DNA of 51,593 nucleotides. Origin: Nonomuraea deserti. GTDB taxonomy: Bacteria > Actinomycetota > Actinomycetes > Streptosporangiales > Streptosporangiaceae. Both the position numbers and the translations under genes were made by a program. Each line of letters starts with the position of its first letter. The first letter of the stretch is position 1. Where the stretch lies: contig NZ_SMKO01000051.1 in NCBI RefSeq assembly GCF_004348685.1, forward strand, positions 1 through 51,593, written 5' to 3'. Shown piece by piece: positions 50,037 through 51,593 of this stretch. The notes beneath the pieces were generated by a model. It saw nothing but the letters and a program-made list of their open reading frames with translations. It had not been told where the DNA came from and did no database searches.

Positions 50037-50492
50037 ATGAAGATCGTTGTCGACGACCTGTCCAGCCCGGAGATCGCCAGGTTCCTTGACGAGCACGTCC
50101 AGCAGATGCGATCCATCACGCCCTTGGAGAGCAAGCACGCGCTCGACCTCGACGGGCTCCGCGGGCCCGGGGTCACGTTCTGGTCGGTCATGGACGAGGA
50201 CACGGTCGTCGGCTGCGGGGCGATCATGAGGCTGGACGCCGGCCATGCCGAGGTGAAGTCGATGCGCACCTCGCAGGCGCGGCGGCAGGGCGGGATCGCG
50301 TCCCTGCTGCTGGACCACATCATCGCCGAAGCCCGCCGCATGGGTTACACCCGGTTGAGCCTGGAGACCGGCTCGGCCGAGTTCTTCCTGCCCGCCCGGC
50401 GGTTGTACGAGAAGTTCGGCTTCGCGTACTGCGAGCCGTTCGCGGACTACAAGCCCGACCCGCACAGCGCGTTCATGACGAGAACCCTCTGA
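50037..50492 (+). CDS. GNAT-family N-acetyltransferase
   Basis: A 151-aa GNAT acetyltransferase resembling Bacillus YsnE. The acetyl-CoA loop is MRTSQARRQGGIASLLLDHIIAEARRMGYTRLSLETG, and the chain ends with the typical LYEKFGFAYCEPFADYKPDPHSAFMTRTL. GGAAGGAG lies 7 bases before the ATG. It is divergent from the ArsR gene with about 107 bp between, so co-regulation is possible. Substrate unknown; amino acids such as phosphinothricin-like compounds or polyamines are modified by relatives. Confidence 0.9.
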   Translation: MKIVVDDLSSPEIARFLDEHVQQMRSITPLESKHALDLDGLRGPGVTFWSVMDEDTVVGCGAIMRLDAGHAEVKSMRTSQARRQGGIASLLLDHIIAEARRMGYTRLSLETGSAEFFLPARRLYEKFGFAYCEPFADYKPDPHSAFMTRTL

Positions 50493-50507
50493 CGCCTCCG
50501 CGCCGCC

Positions 50508-51287
50508 TCATTCGACCGGCCCCTTCCCGCTGTGGGGCCGGTGATCAACGGTACCGGGCCGGCAGACGGGGATCAGAGCCGAGCGCAGGGCGTCACGGTG
50601 CAGCCCGTCGAAGCGGGCCCGGGTCTGCGCGGCGAGCCGCGCGTCGGCCAGCCGGGCCTGGCAGCGGCCGGGGACGCTCCGGCCGCGCTCGGCCTCCTTC
50701 AGCAGGCGCAACAGCCGGGGAGTGAGCCGGTCAAGCCTCGGGCGCACCTCGATGGCCAGGTCGGGGCGCTCGCGGGGACGCAGCTCGGGGCGGGCCCGCC
50801 AGCGCGCGTGCAGCCCGCGCTGCACCACCTTGGACGCCTCGATCTGAGCCCGGAAGAACCGCACACCCGCTTCCGCCGGGAGGCCGGTCCGGGCCGACAG
50901 CGTGGCGACCCTGCCGAGCAGCGCGCGCTCCCGCTCAGGATCGGCGATCGGGCTCGTCCCACCGAACTTCGCCGCCGCCACCGCGTCGGCCAGCCGGAGC
51001 CGCTCCACCACCAGCTCCACCAGCCCGGACAGGCCCGAGCCGAACGACGCATGCCGGACAGGGCCTGCCTCGTGGCTGGGGGCGAGCGTTGCGTGCCGGA
51101 CAGGGCCTGCCTCGTGGCCGGGGGCGAGCGTTGCGTGCCGGACAGGGCCTGCCTCGTGGCCGGGGGCGAGCGTTGCGTGCCGGACCATGGCGGCCGCATG
51201 GGCGGGGCCGAGAGTGGGGGTGGCGACCAGGACGGCTACGACGGCTGCGGCATGACGACGTACACGAACCGGGACGTGCTGCGGCAT
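50508..51287 (-). CDS. Exported chorismate mutase (AroQ gamma type) with repeat linker
   Basis: A 259-aa protein with a signal peptide (about 1-32), a 42-bp-encoded repeat linker (about 34-78), then an all-helical chorismate mutase domain: VERLRLADAVAAAKFGGTSPIADPERE, FFRAQIEASKVVQRGLHARWR, and a C-terminal helical part with two cysteines. This is the periplasmic/secreted class known from Mycobacterium tuberculosis Rv1885c, which makes prephenate outside the cytoplasm for unknown reasons. GGGGAG lies 8 bases before the ATG. It converges on the GNAT gene with a 15-bp gap. Confidence 0.87.
   Translation of the reverse strand: MPQHVPVRVRRHAAAVVAVLVATPTLGPAHAAAMVRHATLAPGHEAGPVRHATLAPGHEAGPVRHATLAPSHEAGPVRHASFGSGLSGLVELVVERLRLADAVAAAKFGGTSPIADPERERALLGRVATLSARTGLPAEAGVRFFRAQIEASKVVQRGLHARWRARPELRPRERPDLAIEVRPRLDRLTPRLLRLLKEAERGRSVPGRCQARLADARLAAQTRARFDGLHRDALRSALIPVCRPGTVDHRPHSGKGPVE
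51052..51186 (-). repeat. 42-bp coding minisatellite in the chorismate mutase gene
   Basis: Three nearly identical units start at 51052, 51094 and 51136, with a partial fourth from 51178. They encode repeats of VRHATLAPGHEAGP between the signal peptide and the catalytic domain. Only one or two bases differ between units, indicating recent expansion. Confidence 0.92.
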
Positions 51288-51472
51288 TCGACGACTCCCC
51301 GAGCGACCGGACGGTGCTTCCGCTGCCGAGCGTACGAGCCGGCCCTGCCCCTTGTCACTCTCCGCACCGGAACGCTCACGCGGCTCTCACCTCCGGGCTC
51401 ACCGACGCGGCAACCCGGAGCAGCTCCCCGGCCAGGGACCCCCTTCTGCCCGGCGTTCCTCCTGGGCGGTCG

Positions 51473-51593
51473 CTACTTCCGCAGCGGGAGCCCACCGCAG
51501 TCGCAGCAGGGTCCGGAGCGGACGTACAGCGCCTGGCCGGTGATGGGGGACGCGGCGTCCGAGCACAACCACAGAACGGCTCGAGCCACACCC
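51473..51593 (-). CDS. C-terminal end of a short-chain dehydrogenase (runs off right edge)
   Basis: Reading minus from the window edge gives VARAVLWLCSDAASPITGQALYVRSG followed by a Cys-rich CCDCGG tail and a TAG at 51473. The first part is the standard C-terminus of classical SDRs (xVAxAVLFLxSDxASxITGQxLxVDGG), with RSG replacing DGG. The active site lies outside the window. The 185 bp between it and the chorismate mutase start hold no recognisable gene or terminator. Confidence 0.7.
   Translation of the reverse strand, partial: GVARAVLWLCSDAASPITGQALYVRSGPCCDCGGLPLRK

Noticed and set aside
51376..51591. 71-aa minus-strand frame at the right edge
   Set aside because: It is Pro/Arg/Ser-rich and overlaps another frame that reads as a normal SDR C-terminus to the window edge.
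1..51593. tRNA, rRNA, insertion sequences, integrase or attachment sites
   Set aside because: None recognised by eye. No transposase or integrase motif appears in any plausible frame, and no cloverleaf-like tRNA sequence was found. A tRNAscan-SE and ISfinder search would be decisive.

Overview
The window is high-GC DNA with GTG and TTG starts, 4-bp ATGA/GTGA gene overlaps, Tat and lipoprotein signals, DUF3040 and HHE/DUF2249 proteins, and sugar ABC systems lacking their own ATPase. This fits a filamentous actinomycete of the Streptosporangiaceae or Nonomuraea kind; the genus is inference. There are about 48 protein genes, several gene relics, and no tRNA, rRNA, CRISPR array or insertion sequence that I could recognise. 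It reads as a chromosomal-arm accessory region made of catabolic cassettes, each with its own regulator.

1-6.2 kb: a minus-strand operon for a molybdenum hydroxylase. Its large subunit is encoded by two adjacent genes (462 + 337 aa), as in the four-subunit nicotinate dehydrogenase NdhFSLM of Eubacterium barkeri. It is co-transcribed with an EthD-family protein, a MoxR AAA+ ATPase and a CoxE-like protein that runs off the left edge. A divergent GntR/FCD regulator and three GATTATCGA-type sites sit at the head. 6.3-12.9 kb: a sugar-acid cassette with a GntR regulator, solute-binding lipoprotein, two permeases, galactonate dehydratase (dgoD) and mannonate dehydratase (manD), ending in a strong hairpin.

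12.9-25.5 kb: a mixed region with a secreted lipase-like hydrolase, a two-component system whose kinase N-terminus carries a 12-bp minisatellite, a Tat-exported BBE-type flavoenzyme, a degenerate SDR, a secreted phosphodiesterase, a GlxA-type regulator, DUF6010, a frameshifted MFS exporter, DUF3040, and a MarR gene followed by an HHE/DUF2249 gene. Relics of a methyltransferase and a peptidase show ongoing gene decay.

25.6-38.5 kb: a probable beta-glucan locus. A secreted tandem GH16 protein (second domain lacks catalytic residues), an FAD oxidoreductase, a LacI regulator and a complete Dpp/Opp-type ABC transporter lie on the minus strand, facing a divergent cytoplasmic GH3 glycosidase. The two promoters are near mirror images (TTGACG, 17-bp spacer) with CATACGTATG-centred palindromes downstream of each. 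The likely scheme is external cleavage by GH16, uptake by the ABC system, intracellular hydrolysis by GH3 and feedback through LacI.

38.6-51.6 kb: an APH-family kinase, a matrixin-like protease with a translationally coupled lipoprotein, an FAD monooxygenase, an acyl-CoA synthetase, a membrane protein, a metallopeptidase-like protein without its HEXXH motif, a PAS/GAF/SpoIIE phosphatase, a two-domain CHRD protein, a Tat-exported serine hydrolase, an ArsR regulator, a GNAT acetyltransferase, an exported chorismate mutase with a 42-bp coding repeat, and the 3' end of an SDR at the right edge.
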